From: Channallabes apus
Taxonomy: Eukaryota; Chordata; Actinopteri; Siluriformes; Clariidae
DNA length: 64,000 nt
Direction: 5' to 3'
NCBI GenBank assembly: GCA_030522415.1
Contig: CM060126.1
Coordinates: forward strand, 9,300,852 to 9,364,851
Shown piece by piece: positions 1 through 13,965 of this stretch (within the stretch, counting starts at the first letter, position 1; each line of letters opens with the position of its first letter). A model generated the notes under the pieces. It was given only the letters and a program-made list of their open reading frames with translations. It had not been told where the DNA came from and searched no databases. The position numbers and the translations under genes are program-made.

Positions 1-125
1 CCTTGCATCTCCAGGGTCGAGGCTTCGATTTCCACCTTGGGTCTGTGTCAATGGAGTGCTTGGTGGGTTTCCTCCGGGTACTCCGGTATTCCTACAGGAT
101 AAAATGGAATAGATGATGAGAATGA
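1..125 (+). repeat. DANA/Mermaid-like tRNA SINE, internally deleted, cut by window edge
   Basis: Contains the hallmark ggtgggtttcctccgggtac, then jumps to the terminal aggataaaatggaatagatg and ends in atgag-type repeats. The body between is deleted. Confidence 0.6.
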
Positions 126-589
126 GTTGATTGTAATATCATGGTGCACATTTTGCTTCCTAATAAAGATTCTTTGAAGCTTTAGTCAAATCCCCATTAA
201 GGTTTCAGAGGAGTCGCAGATAGAAGCCGACGTGATACGATGATCTTGAAATTTACAATCTTTTTTTTTTTTTTTTTTTTTTTAAAGTTACTGATGGTGA
301 ATTTTGCATATGTGCCCTGGACTAAAAAGTCACCAATGATGGGTGACATTCATTTTGGCTATGAGGTGTTAAGTTCTTGCCTCACCTAATATAAAATAAA
401 CCTATAGAATTCAGGTCTTGTAACCTCAGTGTAACTGTTGCTTACTGTATATAAGGTGTATAAGGTATATATGATGGCTTTGTGCTGGTCATTCTCTTGT
501 TGTTTTGCCAGTTTTTTCACATATCAGTGCGTTCCTGATTGTGCATATATTTACATTTGCAGCAATTGGCAGCTGCCCTTCTCCAGCGC
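126..589. other. no gene seen
   Basis: AT-rich DNA with a 23-base poly-T at about 261-283. Nothing else recognised. Confidence 0.5.
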
Positions 590-740
590 AACTTACGTTT
601 TATTGCATTACGGTATACATCTGAGCAGGGGCTTTGGTCAAGAGCCAAACTGTGGCAACTTGGTGGTGCTGGTGTTTGAACCTGGGATTTTCCAATCGGT
701 AGTCCAACATTTTAACCGCTGAGCTACCCTGACACATGGC
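590..740 (-). repeat. tRNA-derived SINE fragment (HAmo/V-SINE-like)
   Basis: Reverse strand begins ggtagctcagcggttaaaat (box A-like tRNA head) and continues into the tacgttttattgcattacgg section, also seen at 61132-61295. Confidence 0.55.
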
Positions 741-1569
741 AATAAATAAAACACAATATACCTTATAAAAAATGTAATCTACCTTGTAAAAAAAAAATCC
801 TACTAGCTAGACTGTGTCTCAGCTGATTTGTGCAGATGTGTGTTGTGGAACAGGGAGTCAATAGAAGTTTTGTGTGTGTGTTTCCAATATAGATGAGTGA
901 AAGTGTAGATAAAAAAAAAAAAACAATTTGAATTTTTTTGTCTGTCTGTTTGTTTATGCACGCATCATGTAAAAACTACTGAATAAATTTTAATGGGGTT
1001 TTCACAAATATATTTGCCTGAGCTTGAGGTAACATATAGGCTTTGTTTTATTGCAATTCCCCATCGAGAAGAGAAGATGTGCTAATTTGAAATTTTAATG
1101 GAGTACACCCTTATATCATTAAAAAATTTACCTTGAAAAAATCATTGGTTCATCTCAAAATTCAACAGATGGAGCTCTACATTTTTTAATACACGGTTAT
1201 GCATTTGCAACTGAAATCTATTTAATAAATGACATATCACGCCTCATTCCAGGTACTTCTTTGTAACATGTAAAAATTTTAGTTAATTTCCAAATTTTAC
1301 AGATGGCGTGCTTATGAGGGTGCAATTAAAGTCAGGCACAACTAGTACTGAATATTATATTAATTGTATACAGAAGGGATTCCCATCCCAGGTCCTGGAA
1401 GGACCTGCCCTGATGTATTAAATCAGCAAATTTACAAATGTGTGTGTGGTAGAGCAGGGAAAACACTAAAATGTGCAAGACAGGGGATCTCCAGCATCAG
1501 GGGTAGGAACCACTGATCTGTAGGATAGCTAGTGTGCCTGAAACTGTCCTGTAGAATGTAATCTTGCGC
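741..1569. other. no gene seen
   Basis: AT-rich, with short A and T runs. No coding or RNA signal recognised. Confidence 0.5.
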
Positions 1570-1785
1570 ACTCATTATCTATACTACTTTATTCTGTATT
1601 CATGGTCACGGGGGACCTGGAACCTATCCCAGGAGGCTTAGGGAACAAGATCGGGATACATCCTGGACAGGGTGCAAATCAATCCCAGGGCACACACAAA
1701 TACACACACTCATTCACACACTACAGACAATTTGGGAACGCCAATTGGGAGGAAACCCACCAAGCATGGGATGGCTATATTTAAC
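1570..1785 (-). repeat. DANA/Mermaid-like SINE, partial
   Basis: Carries ctatcccaggaggcttaggg, the catcctggacagggtgcaaa section and a shortened gggaggaaacccaccaagca. Reverse orientation; tRNA head missing. Confidence 0.75.
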
Positions 1786-4700
1786 TAGTGGAGAGGCTTT
1801 GCTGATGCGGCAATAATGATGGCCAAGGATAACGTAATGCTTTCTCACTCTTTCTCTCGCACACACACACACACTTTCATAGCGCAACTTAGAGGCAATC
1901 CACCTACTCTCATGTTTTAGGGAGGCTGAAACAAAATGAAGAACCTGGAATAAATCCTGAAATATGACAGTAACCCAAGCTCAGGATTGACCCTGGGAGC
2001 TGGAAGATGCAAGGCAGTAGAACTACTTGCTACATACAGTAGGAAGAGTACAAGATTTGAGATGGACATGTACTGTAGGAACACAAATCAACAGAAGTAT
2101 TAAATTTGGCGTATGTACTGTAGTGCACGACATTAGAAGGAATTTAGATTCTGAAGTTGTTTTAGCTAATGGCAGTAAACTATGCTTGTATATGCTAAAT
2201 CATGCTGGTGTGAGCAGTGTGTGTATTGATTTAGCGTGCATCTGAGTATTTTTATTTTATTTTACCCTGCCAGCAGTAATCCTCCTTAGATGTACGTCCC
2301 TTGAGAAAGCTAAGGATTATAGCATGGACTGGAGGTCTGAGAGATCGTCCTCAGCAGCTGGACAGAGGACATTACCGTCTGAAACCTAACACATGGTGAT
2401 AACTAGATGGTCATAAATGTGTGGCCTTTTGTGTCTGTGAACAGAAAGTTGCTTCTGGTGTCATATTTTACTGTCTTGAGCAAAAGAATTGTAGTGCATG
2501 AGAAAGAATGTATGGAATGTATATGAACAAAGATTTCCTTATTTCTTACAGTTTTTTTTTTAAACTTTATTATTGCACTGTTTTAAACAGTTTCTATTTA
2601 GCTAAGAGGAGACTCTTCAGTGTTCATTGTTTCATATGAAATACTACTAGTCTAAACTTCTGTCTTAATAAAGGTCTTAAATCATAGCAACGCATAATAC
2701 TGTAATTTTTGTTTTTCCTGAAATGTCAAATGAGAAAACAGAGAATGAATTTATAAACAATATGCTTTCACATCACATGGGAAAATCGCTCATGACCGCA
2801 GTTTGAAAAACAAGCCATTTCAGGACATTTTTATGCAAAAAAGAAAAAAAAATTGTTTACCTGATTGAAAATCAATGTGTGCTTTTAATGCCCTGGCTTG
2901 GACACTAAAGCTGTAAAACACTTTTTGTTTTGTGTGCAAGGTTTTCAGTAAGTACATGGAATAGTTTTATTAGATTATGAGAAGCTGAGTCATGACCCAT
3001 TACAATGTGAGGATTAAAAAAGAAAAAAAAATATGTTTATTGTTCTGGCTGAGAATGAGACACCTTAAAGTGCGCATATGTTAATATCTCTTTATCTCCT
3101 CTATCATGCACAATTCCCTTAAGATGTATGATGCATCAGAATTTGCATTAACAAAAAAAGTCCTTTTCTGTGTTACTTCTCAGGATCCACTTACGAGATG
3201 TGCAGAGGGCATCCCCTCAACCTCTGTCTCCTTTCTGATATGATTAATGAGCTGAGAAAATGTCGCCTTTACAGTCTCCCGCTCCAGTCTAGACAGTGTG
3301 TCTAATCAGACTGACATCTCCGGTCTCGCTATTATATGTGGTGGACACTTTCAGGGGTTAGTGGCTTGTGTCAGGACTTGAATTATGATGTCTCTGTAGC
3401 CTTTAAACATGAAGTGACATCCATAATGGTCATCTTATCCTGGGTGACGCACTGATTAGAGATGCCACACATTTTGCCCTTTGTGGTTGTTAACACTGGG
3501 TCTCTGTCCCTCCTACAGGACGTCATGTGTTTTCTCCCAGTGATTTCTTTTCATGGCAGATAATCTAATGGAATGTGTCTAAGATGTCTAACACCTACAT
3601 TTACTACCATCTCCTCACAAAATCTTACTGGTGTCACTTCCATTGATGAATATTGACAATTGAATTTGTATCACTATATCTTTACTCATTTTGCAGAATC
3701 CATTGATGTTGCTTTTTACCGTCAAATCAGACAGCAAGATAAAACATACTGTAATAACGCTTTAAATATTTGACAGTACAGCACCTGGCGTCCGTTCTTT
3801 ACTGTACCTAGCCTTTAAAGAAGAAAAAACTTTACTCTCACCCAAACTCAGTGTCTTTAATGTAAACGTTCTCAGCTGCTGAAAGGAAGCGATCATGCAG
3901 TATAGCAATCAGGGACTTTCCAGCCTTAGTGACTCCTTTTGCGTCACCAGGAATATAAGTAGTACTTAATAGTGAGAAAGCTTGGGCACAGATTCAATAT
4001 TCCATTCTTTTAGCAGCTGAAAGAGTGGGCTTTTGGAAACGGATGTTGATTGTAGAGAAGCGGGTGGGGGGGTGGGGGGGGGGTGCGATTACTTTGCCTT
4101 CAATCAGAAGTCGTAGAGACTTCTTCTCTCCAATCGTTATGTTCTGCTTAATAATTGATGCTTCCTGAAACACCAGTCTCTGCTGATTCCAGACGTATTA
4201 GTAGCCTTTTAAGCCAGCCTGGTCTATAGAGCCTTTATCATGAATAGCCTCGTTGCTCCAGAGGATTCTTGTTTACTAAAATAAAGATGGAACTGACCAG
4301 TGGTGCATATTTCTTTTAAGAAATATCTTAAAAGAACGTCTTAAATATTTACTCTAATTCAGGAATTCAGGCAGCTTTGTCTGGACCTGAATTGTCTCCC
4401 GCTGGAACTACGTACTGTAGCTGACCGCATTCTGTTGAGAGTAACTTGGCAAACCAGCTTCATATCCAGTGTTAGAGGATGTGCTACAAATAGTTTTTTC
4501 CTGACTAATAATATACTGTATTTCTTTGTCTAAACTGGGGCAGCGATCCAACAGGAAATAATGGCACACTTACTCTACTAAGTAACGATAGAACTTGCTT
4601 AATTTTACACTGAAAGAAATATCATCAAATGCAAGCGAAATAGAGAATGGTTTAATAGCACGAGAAGCATTGTTTCATTACTCGCTTTCCAAGTGTCTGC

Positions 4701-4797
4701 TTACGGAACAGGTTTTAATCCGTCCAATTCGGTGTCTGGCTTCTGTTGCTTGTCTGCGAGTCCTGCCTCGCCTTCATGAGCACTCTCATAGGACATA
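1786..4797. other. no gene seen
   Basis: No coding exon, tRNA or transposon recognised. Positions about 3180-3420 are less AT-rich and more complex than their surroundings, so could be a conserved noncoding element, but this cannot be told from one sequence. A poly-G stretch lies near 4065-4085. Confidence 0.4.
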
Positions 4798-5529
4798 CAG
4801 TGGTGTGAAAAACAATTTGCCCCCCTCCTGATTTCTTATTCTTTTGCATGTTTGTCACACAAAATGTTTCTGATCATCAAACACATTTAACTATTAGTCA
4901 AAGATAACACAAGTAAACACAAAATGCCGTTTTTAAATGAGGGGTTTTATTATTTAGGGAGAAAAAAATCCAAACCTACATGGCCCTGTGTGAAAAAGTA
5001 ATTGCCCCTGAACCTACTGTAATAACTGGTTGGGCCACCCTTAGCAGCAATAACTGCAATCAAGCGTTCTTGCAGTTCTTTAGATGTTGTCCTGGGGTCT
5101 TTTGTGTCCTCTCGGATGAGTTGTCTCTGCGCTCTTGTGGTAATTTTGGTCGGCCGGCCACTCCTGGGAAGGTTCACCACTGTTCCATGTTTTTGCCATT
5201 TGTGGATAATGGCTCTCACTGTGGTGCGCTGGAGTCCCAAAGCTTTAGAAATGGCTTTATAACCTTTACCAGACTGATAGATCTCAATTACTTTTGTTCT
5301 CATTTGTTCCTGAATTTCTTTGGATCTTGGCATGATGTCTAGCTTTTGAGGTGCTTTTGGTCTACTTCTCTGTGTCAGGTAGCTCCTATTTAAGTGATTT
5401 CTTGATTGAAACAGGTGTGGCAGTAATCAGGCCTGGGGGTGACTACAGAAATTGAACTCAGGTGTGATAAACCACAGTTAAGTTATTTTTTAACAAGGGG
5501 GGCAATCACTTTTTCACACAGGGCCATGT
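4798..5529 (-). mobile_element. Tc1-like transposon, internally deleted, right end truncated
   Basis: CAGTGGTGTGAAAAAC starts at 4798 right after TA. A second, inner copy of the repeat lies at 4977-5008 (acatggccctgtgtgaaaaa), with its inverted partner at about 5497-5529, giving the IR/DR layout of fish Tc1 elements. The minus strand at 4950-5333 encodes the transposase N-terminal DNA-binding part (MPRSKEIQEQMRTKVIEIYQ, GRPTKITTRAQRQL) and then jumps to terminal sequence, so most of the catalytic domain is gone. The right outer repeat is missing. Confidence 0.85.
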
Positions 5530-5833
5530 AAGAAAAGCGTGAAAAAATTGCAGCGCTACCAGACAATATGATGATGAAGCAAAATTGCTTGTTTCTGTTT
5601 TAATATTGTGATGTATGCAGAACAATTAGCTGAGAATGACTGAGCGAAAATGGATCGCCTATATTTTTTGATCCACAAAGCTTAGTCATGTCTGTCAAAA
5701 TGACTGCTTTTATTTAATAATTTCAATCAATCGTTTTTCTTTTATCTTTAGTGGGCACTTTTCCTGATCAGGGTTGTAGTGGATCTGAAGCCTTGCTCGA
5801 TGAGATGTCAGTCCATCACAAATCATGCATGCA

Positions 5834-5835
<2 letters not shown>

Positions 5836-5918
<83 letters not shown>
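5836..5918. repeat. (CA)n microsatellite
   Basis: About 41 uninterrupted CA units. Reading frames through it (Thr-His or Cys-Val runs) are artefacts. Confidence 0.95.
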
Positions 5919-7479
5919 CAATTTACATTCTGACATTTTGGGGCGATGAGAGGAAACTATAGAACCCTGGAGAAGACAGTTGGGGAGCCTGGAATAGATA
6001 GATTTAAATGTTATGCTGTATTTTTATACTTTTTTAAATTTTTCTAGTCTGCTAATGGTGTCCGGATGGCAGTAGTTTCCAGGATTCAGTGTTACGCAAC
6101 AGTTGTAGCGCAGCCACACAAAACGGACACTTTCAACAGCAAGGAAATGGTTGTAGAGCTAATGCTGCTCACCTGTGGCCGAAGGTGTGCCCTAGTGGTT
6201 TCTGTTTCCCCTTTGACAGTGTTGGTCACCGGGCAAGTTCCCACGCGCATGCGCGATCGCGACGCAAGGGAACCCGGGAGTGACGTGGGTCACATGAGCC
6301 GGCATAAAGCCGGAACCGGCGTAGAAGCCGGCACGGAGAGATGAGGACAGCGCGCTGCATATTTTTTGAGACTGAGAGACTGTTTGTGGATTATATACCG
6401 ATAATTTCATTCAGTACCCAGCTCCTTCCGTTTCTCGATCTCCCAGACTACCATCGTCATCTGGTGAGATCGAACCATCTCTCCAACTCACCATTTTCAT
6501 ACCTATTGCCGTTTTTCAGACACTGGACTATCATACACACACTCACACACCCGCATACATCACGCACACACTATTTATATTTGTATTATATTTGTATATA
6601 TTGGTTTTGGTGCACCTTGTTTGTTTATTTATCTGTTTGTCACTGTATAATACACTTGGGTTAATTTATTACAATTGTTTTGTGTAGCATTGTATATTGT
6701 CCGGCCGCGGTTGCGCAATACCGGAACTGTGGTTTTCAAGCCCCTTTTTAGATTCCCGAATCCGTATTCTTGTAACCAAGCGGTTAATTAAATCCAAGCG
6801 TTACACAGTTAAAGTCCCAAACCATTTATAATGTTTGTACAGTTCTTTTTTCTGCTCAGTGCTTTGTGCTAATGTTAGCCTCTTGCTACTATTAGCTGTT
6901 TTCACATAGATACAGTGTGAAACGCTCATATTAACCATTACCGTTATGTTTTTAAGCAAACTAGGATCACAGTAGCAAATAGTCCTGGTTGTTTTAAATA
7001 CTTGAATACTCCTTCATGCGTATTAACGTGCAAATCTTGGCCTTTGAGAAGACTGCATAGCACATACTTGAGTTATGACTTAATAAATTCTTTTATGAGG
7101 TGCTTGAAATAACTACCAAGTGGTTTCCGTGGTAAGGGATTAAAGTATGAAATTAAATGTGTCTGACGTCTCGTTGTATTTCGAGCTATTAGATTCTGAT
7201 AAGTGGCTTCATTAAAGTGGTTCAGCACATTTAATTCTTCAAATCTTCAAATGAGTTTTGCATTACTGTTTAGTTGTGGATTGGAAAGCATTAACAAATA
7301 ATTTCCAATGCCTGTCTGATTTTTCAGTCAATAATAATAATTATAATAATAATAATATTATATAGCAAAAATGGCATCTGTGTTGTACAAGGCAAATTTC
7401 ATATGAATAAAGGCATTAAATTAAGGCATTTACAGGACACTCCAAGGATGATGAGACTCTTCACAAAGAGCCTCAGTAA

Positions 7480-7900
7480 AACATTTGAATGGTGCCGGCA
7501 CTTTATGTCCGTGAATAACAATCCCGGCCGAGAAGGTTGATAGCCCACTGTAGTCGTTCATCTGAATATTCATGCCTGATTCTTGAAAATCAACAAATAT
7601 ACAGTATAATAATCAACTCATAATCAACTTATCAACAACTTGCGGAAGTCTGTCGGAACTGTACACAATCATTCACGAACACCACATGCACATTTCTGAA
7701 ACTCGGTCGGGAGTTATTGCCTGTACGGTCCTGACCTGGCTGCAAGACATTTTCACATGTTTGGAGGAGTTCCTGGGAGGCCAGCGTTTCAGACACGAAA
7801 CAGGCAGAATGGGACACCTTAAAGGGTGTGGGGAAAGTCCCGGTTTGACTTGAACGCCCCCCTGATAGTTTAAAGCTAGAGTTTGTCTTTACAGTAACCA
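7480..7900 (-). repeat. dispersed repeat, intact copy of a family also at 32.9-34.0 kb
   Basis: Its reverse complement carries gcgttcaagtcaaaccggga, tggcctcccaggaactcctc and gtggtgttcgtgaatgattg in order. The same blocks occur in the same order on the plus strand at 32938, 33433 and 33837. The family is not named. Confidence 0.6.
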
Positions 7901-10238
7901 TGATCTCTTTATTTGGCCATGCTACAAAACAAATCATTTTATCTTTCATCACTGCATTCCATTTATGAGACTAAAATATTTTTGAAATAGTTTTTGAAAC
8001 TGTTGGTATTTTTTTTTTTCTTCATTCCTGGATTCCAATGCCTTTAATAGTCCTTGTACTCAACACTACACTGTGCCACAGCAATAGAAGTTCCTTTGGC
8101 ATGCTTGAAGGTATGAAATGCAGTGCACTGAATCATGCCAGTGTCTGCTACACCAAAAAAGGAGTGAGCTGCTCACTTGTGCTTCATCATTTTTGCTGCA
8201 GCAGTTACTTCCATAACGGCTGGCTATGTTTAGAGCTAAGACCCTTTACTCCATTGAGAGATTTTCATCACATACACAATTGTTCATGGAGCAAGTCATT
8301 CGATGATGTACGTATGAAACGGCATAGTACAAATTCTGGCTGATTGGTTTGTTCCCATACTCAACTGCAGTTAATTTTAGTTTTCCTGCTTTGACAAGGA
8401 TCCAGTGCTGGGAATTTTTTAACGTGGGAAAACATGATGGAAGGGAAGTGGAGGAGCATGGGACAAGCCATGAGTGGGAAGTCCTCAGAGACCAGCGCTA
8501 AGTGCACTTAAGATATAGTACATTAGCTATGTCAACGACAACCTTTTTCAGTAGTTAGCAAGCTGTGCATGAGAACTGACCGCATTCCACATGAAGTCAA
8601 AAGGCATTTACGGCAAAAGTCCAGGGGGTTCGGAACAAAATAACATTGTGTTTGCATTCATTGACTTTTAAATGATCACATTTGAAGAAAATTGGGTGCA
8701 AAACATTAATAGAACCCTACACAAAAGTTAGTATATACTTCAGATATCCTGCTATGACTGACCCACTAATACTCGCCATAACTTAGACCAGAGGTCAGTG
8801 GTGTTGTTTCCTTCTTTTGTCATGTGAGAGTGTTCGAGAGATCAGCAGCTGCTTGCCTTAGTATTTTCTTCCAGGTCACAATTCTAACCTTCTCTTTGCT
8901 ACTGTAATATTACAGTGTTAAAATTCAGCCTTAGCAAATAATAAATATATATTTTTAAAAACTTGAAATTCATTTGACCATGAGAGACTGATATTATGTC
9001 TTTCTTCAATTCTTTTCTCAAGCTTTGCTTTTACTGTGCACTTTTTATTTTTTTTTACTACTTATGAATATCCCTTTTCGTAACCTTGCGCAGAGAAAAG
9101 TGGATTCCATTGAAGGATCTGTTTTGTTTCAAGGTTTCTTCCTTACAAAGCCTCAGGACATTTTTCCTAACCTTTGTTCTCATTAGACCTAGTTTTTTTA
9201 AGGTCCATTGTAAAATTATTTATTGTTAAACGTGATTTACAAATGAATAAATGAATTTAATTATAGTGAAAACTATATGTGGGTTAAACTGTCTCCGTTC
9301 TGGTAATGAGGTTATAAATCAATTCAGTTCAATTTCATTTCCAAAGTGCTTTTCACAATGGACATTGTCACAGAGCAGCTTTACAAAGTACACAACATTA
9401 GAGTTGGAAGGAACCACACACAAAAGGGAACCCATCCTCTTCTGGGTGCAATTATAAGTCATTATTCATTCACAGCTGGGTACTATTGAGTCACACAGCG
9501 CTGGATCTTGAGCTTTTTCATTAAATGTTTACCTTTAGTTCCACACTGTTCCACACTGTTCAACGGTTATATTGAAGGTAAAGGGATCCTCATGATCGAT
9601 TTAAGATTTCTAAGTAAAAAATATGTTACAGTACATTCCTTACATGATGCTGAGAACTAGCTTTATTAAATGGTATCTATGTCATGGGTTATCGTAACCT
9701 AAATGATTAGCATATTGTGCAGATTAAAATACCTTTACGGCTTTCAGATTGCTTGTTTATATTTTGGAGAATTACAACAAGGATTTTATTAAAATAAAAA
9801 AAAATGGATTGTGGATCCAGTACCATAGCATTGTCATATAAAATTTTAATTGTTCACACTATTATATTTGCAATATTTGTATTTACGTTCCAATTTCACT
9901 ACATAAATGTATTTTTACTAGATATAAGAGATAAAGCCTAAAAGATAACTTTATATAAATCGTTCAGTTGTTAATGCCATTTGTGTGAATTGAAGGGAAA
10001 GTTATTCAGCAGCACATTTTATAATTTCTAATTACTGTAGATAAAGGGTTTATGGGTAATGGCTTAGATTATGCTACACAGAGTCAAAAAAAAAATCCTG
10101 AACTTATAATTTTTACAGATTTATGTGATCTGAAAGTCGAAAAATATTCCTAATTTTATTTAATATTAACTCAGATTAAATAAAATAACAGGAACTTTTT
10201 CTCTTTAATTATAACCAACAACAGCAACACTTGATCAC

Positions 10239-10575
10239 TTATCGTCTATACCACATTATCCTGTATTCAGGGTCGCGGGGGGGCCTAGAGCCTATCCCAG
10301 GAGGCTTAGGGCACAAGGCAGGGTACACCCTGGACAGGGTGCCATTCCATCGCAGGGCACACACACTACGGGCAATTTTGGTACACCAATTTGCCTAATC
10401 TCCGTGTCTTTGGACTGTGGGAGGAAACCGGAGTACCCGGAGGAAACCCACCAAACATGGGGAGAACATGCAAACCTCATGCATGCAGAGACGGGAATCG
10501 AGCCTGGCCGGGAATCGAATCCGGACCCTGGAGGTGCAAGGCGACAGTGCTAAGCACTACACCACTGTGTCGCCC
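10239..10575 (-). repeat. DANA/Mermaid-like SINE, near full length
   Basis: Reverse strand starts with the tRNA head (cgacacagtggtgtagtgct, then ggattcgattcccgg), continues through ggtttcctccgggtactccg and caaagacacggagattaggc, and ends with aggataatgtggtatagacg. One of the most complete copies here. Confidence 0.88.
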
Positions 10576-11810
10576 ACAACAGCAACAAGTAATGTTTTAA
10601 TTTAGTGTTGAAATTATCCAGCTATTGGTAATTTGCACAATAATGAAGTCATACTGTTATCATGTTATGAACTGAAATTGGTTATCATGATCTTGGTTAT
10701 GTATCATCTCGTAATATCTCCGCTTGGCTCACATTGAGCGGTCTGCTAGGCGATAAAAGAAATAAATCTCCAGTCATTATAAACCAAATACCCTGAACAG
10801 AGACGGGTGTCTGTGCGTTCAAATGAGAATGTAAATATGCAGAAAAGCACATTTGTTTTCACAATTGTATTAGTGAGACTAATTAAATCACCTGTTGCAA
10901 AAATTTGAACTGAACGGTTTCCACAGCCATCTAATCTGAAAAATCTGAGGAGGTGTGTGTGCACTTTTAACATGTATACAGTATGTATGCCACTTCTGTG
11001 TGGATGGGTAGAAATAAAAAGGACGAGAGGAGAGGGTGGCAGTCGGATAGTTTGTTTCTTACAGAGAAATAATGACTGTAGGGACCGGGCTGGCACAGAA
11101 TTGACAAAAGCAAAAACATTGTGTGTAAACTTTAGATAGAAGATTTCATTAGGTTAATAGTGAAGAGTGTTGATTTTTCAGATTCTGAGTATAAATCAGA
11201 TCAGACCTCATTACATTGCAGGGTAGCATGCAAACACATTCAGACTTAAAGGCGATTTTGTGTAGCCTAAGAGTTGCAAGGAAACGATATTGCTTGAGAA
11301 ACTCATGTAAACTTTGTTAGAACCAGCAGAACACACAATGTTAAACCGACGCTTCTTACTATGACCTGTACTACAAGTTAAAAGATTGGCTGTGGTGAGA
11401 CTGAAAAAGTTGTCATTCTTGGAACAGTTACATACAGTAATTGTGCACAGGACTGTTTAAGAAAATGCCAGGCGATTCATTTCCATCACAGATAATTAGT
11501 GTGAGTTAACTCAGATAAACACAGCTGGTGTAAGTGTCTAGCTGTACGTCACATACCTCATAACCTTTCCATGTGAATGTCACTCACAACTGATACAGTT
11601 TATTCTTAGACCTGCAATGTCACATATGACAAAGCCGCACATATCACCGCTTAATAAATCTTGGGGAGCTATGCAGATTTCTTATTTTGGCTAATTATAT
11701 CACATTGTGGTGAATTCTTGAATATGACTCTTACGATTGATTGATGTGTTGATTGCTTTTTTCAATCGCAGCACTACAGTGATAGTAGTTTCAGCTGGAA
11801 TTCCCACTCA
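10576..11810. other. no gene seen
   Basis: No exon, RNA gene or transposon recognised. Confidence 0.45.
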
Positions 11811-12130
11811 CTCATCGTCTATACCACTTTATCCTGTATGCAGGGTCACGGGGGACCTCGAGCCTATCCCAGGAGACTTAGGTCATGAGGCGGGGTACAC
11901 CCTGGACGGGGTTCTAATCCGTCGCAGGGCACACACAAGAAATAACTTGCTCATTTACACTTTAAGGGCAATTTAAGAACGCCTAATCTGCATATCTTCT
12001 GGCTGTGGTAGGAAACCCGCCAAGCACGTGGAGAAAATGCAAACAAGCTCCCCGCACACAGACCCAAGGCGGGAATCGAACCCAGACCCTGAAGATGTTA
12101 CCAGTGCTAACCACTAACCCACATTTCATT
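11811..12130 (-). repeat. DANA/Mermaid-like SINE
   Basis: Same blocks as the copy at 10239 (ctatcccaggagacttaggt; gcgggaatcgaacccagacc), with more substitutions. Confidence 0.85.
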
Positions 12131-12639
12131 GGATCGTTTTGATTATGGCACACATTCACATTAAACAACGTCACAACATTTATTTATGTCCATAGCTGCA
12201 TTATTTTTTGGCCAAGATCTTGTATTGATGTCAGGAGAGTACAATCACTGTGTAAAGTAATTCCAAGAGCATCCCAAAGGCTTTCACTTGGACTAAGGTC
12301 AGGAATTTTTGTGGCAAAATGTTTTTGAGAATGAAATACTGTACATGATATACAACTTCCTGACTTGGTTGTTTAAGACATGAGAAGATAAAAGAATTGC
12401 TGCCAGTTCACCACAGCAATTATTCAATGAATGGCACTTCTTATTTAAATCCAGATTGTGACTTGGGCCTTGTACATTTATTTATATTCATATAAATGTT
12501 TCTGCTTGTAATACACCATTGTTACTGTAGTAACAGCTAATTCATAGGGACTTGAAGAAAGGTTGGTCTTAGCCTAGTATTTAATTCAAATCATGTTATT
12601 TAACAAATAAATGCTTAAACCACAAAGTCTTCAAGACCT

Positions 12640-13080
12640 TTTTTTTTTTTTTTTTGCATTTTGTGGTTTCTCAATATTAAGTTGCATATTTTGTATGATG
12701 ACTTACTTCCAAAGTAGGAAGATTAACTAAAGAGAGCCTAGTACGGTAACAAGTGTTCTTATCAGCCATAATAATAAATACAAAGCTATTAACCCCAATA
12801 TGGTGTAGGTTCCCCCTGTGCTGCCGGGACAGCTCTGACTCCACAAGACCTCTTGAGTTGTACCGTGATGTCTGTCGGTTGCAGGTCACCATTGAGCAGA
12901 TTTGTTTGAGATCTGGGGGATTTGCCTGCTAAGCCCCATACATAGCAAGCTGTGATGCACACAGAGTGTTCTGATACCTTTGTATCGTGGCCAATATTGA
13001 CTGTGGTATAAATGGGGAAAGCTGTGAAAGGTGCTTTTATTGGGCTGGTGACTGTAATTCAGTAAGACCACTTTGCCATT
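12640..13080. repeat. dispersed repeat related to 17735-18190
   Basis: Shares actccacaagacctct and a similar ggtgtaggttcccc/tgccgggacagc context with the later copy. Family not identified. Confidence 0.45.
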
Positions 13081-13639
13081 GAAAAGTGATATTGCATAAC
13101 ATCTGGTGTTTTAATCGAATATTTTAATTTTAAAAACTTTCAAAAAAAAAGATAAATATTTGTGTGTGATTACAGCTACAGTCCTTTTTTAGTCAAACTC
13201 TTCTTGTAGCAGCAACAGCAGGAACATTATGTTTATGTTCATAGTTACAGATATGACACACTAACTGTAGGTCACCATTTCAGCAGCCTGTTTGGCAGCA
13301 GAGTGTGCATACTGTTGAATTGTGGAACCAGAGAAACAGCTAAATATTTGTATGGTTATTCACAGGATGCTTTTGTTCTTCATTTTGTTATAAAACCAAA
13401 TGTATCACAGGAACTTTTAAACAGGGCTTGTGGCCTTCATCCAAGATCGTTCTCAGGTCCACAGGAATATTAACCTATTACAGCATCGTTCAGGTTTCAA
13501 GCAAGAAAAACTTGAAGTACTGTACAGCATGATTCGATTGACAGCTGGTTTAGCATTGCTATTTTTTGCAGATATATTTTTTCGACTCATTCCTGCTAAA
13601 TAATACATTCTCTAATTAATATTAAATAATCAAGGATAT

Positions 13640-13715
13640 CATTCATTCTATACCGCTTATCCTGTATAGGGTCACAGGAGGTCTGGAGACTATCCCAAGG
13701 CACTCGTTACATGGT
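13640..13715 (-). repeat. DANA/Mermaid-like SINE 3'-end fragment
   Basis: cattctataccgcttatcct followed by tgtatagggtcacaggaggt; only the tail portion remains. Confidence 0.55.
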
Positions 13716-13965
13716 CAAGCCCAGACTGAAGAGTCTTTTATGTGTTTATTAACATAAAAAGTGTAGAAACTTTGTAACTTTGTAACTGTATAAATCAACC
13801 AATCAATGTTAGCAGTCCACTATATAACGTACGGAACTGTGCACTAGTCTTGGGCACCATGTTTTCTTTTTCTTTCTTTTTTGGTAGAAACGTTTTTATT
13901 CACATTTTATTTTATGACTTCATTATTATGTTAATGCATTTTTTTCCCACTGATTTCCCTACATA

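Larger units (their letters stand above)
5530..10238. other. unassigned DNA with microsatellites and repeats
   Basis: Holds a CA repeat (5836-5918), a CpG-rich patch near 6230-6350 followed by a TATA-like stretch and CCGGCCGCGG (6700), which might be an LTR remnant, a repeat at about 7480-7900, and a teleost repeat end near 9315-9395 (caattcagttcaatttcatt). No coding exon recognised. Confidence 0.4.

Noticed and set aside
5710..5933. Cys-Val and Thr-His frames across the CA repeats here and near 15.9, 23.0 and 53.9 kb
   Set aside because: Simple-repeat translation, no protein.
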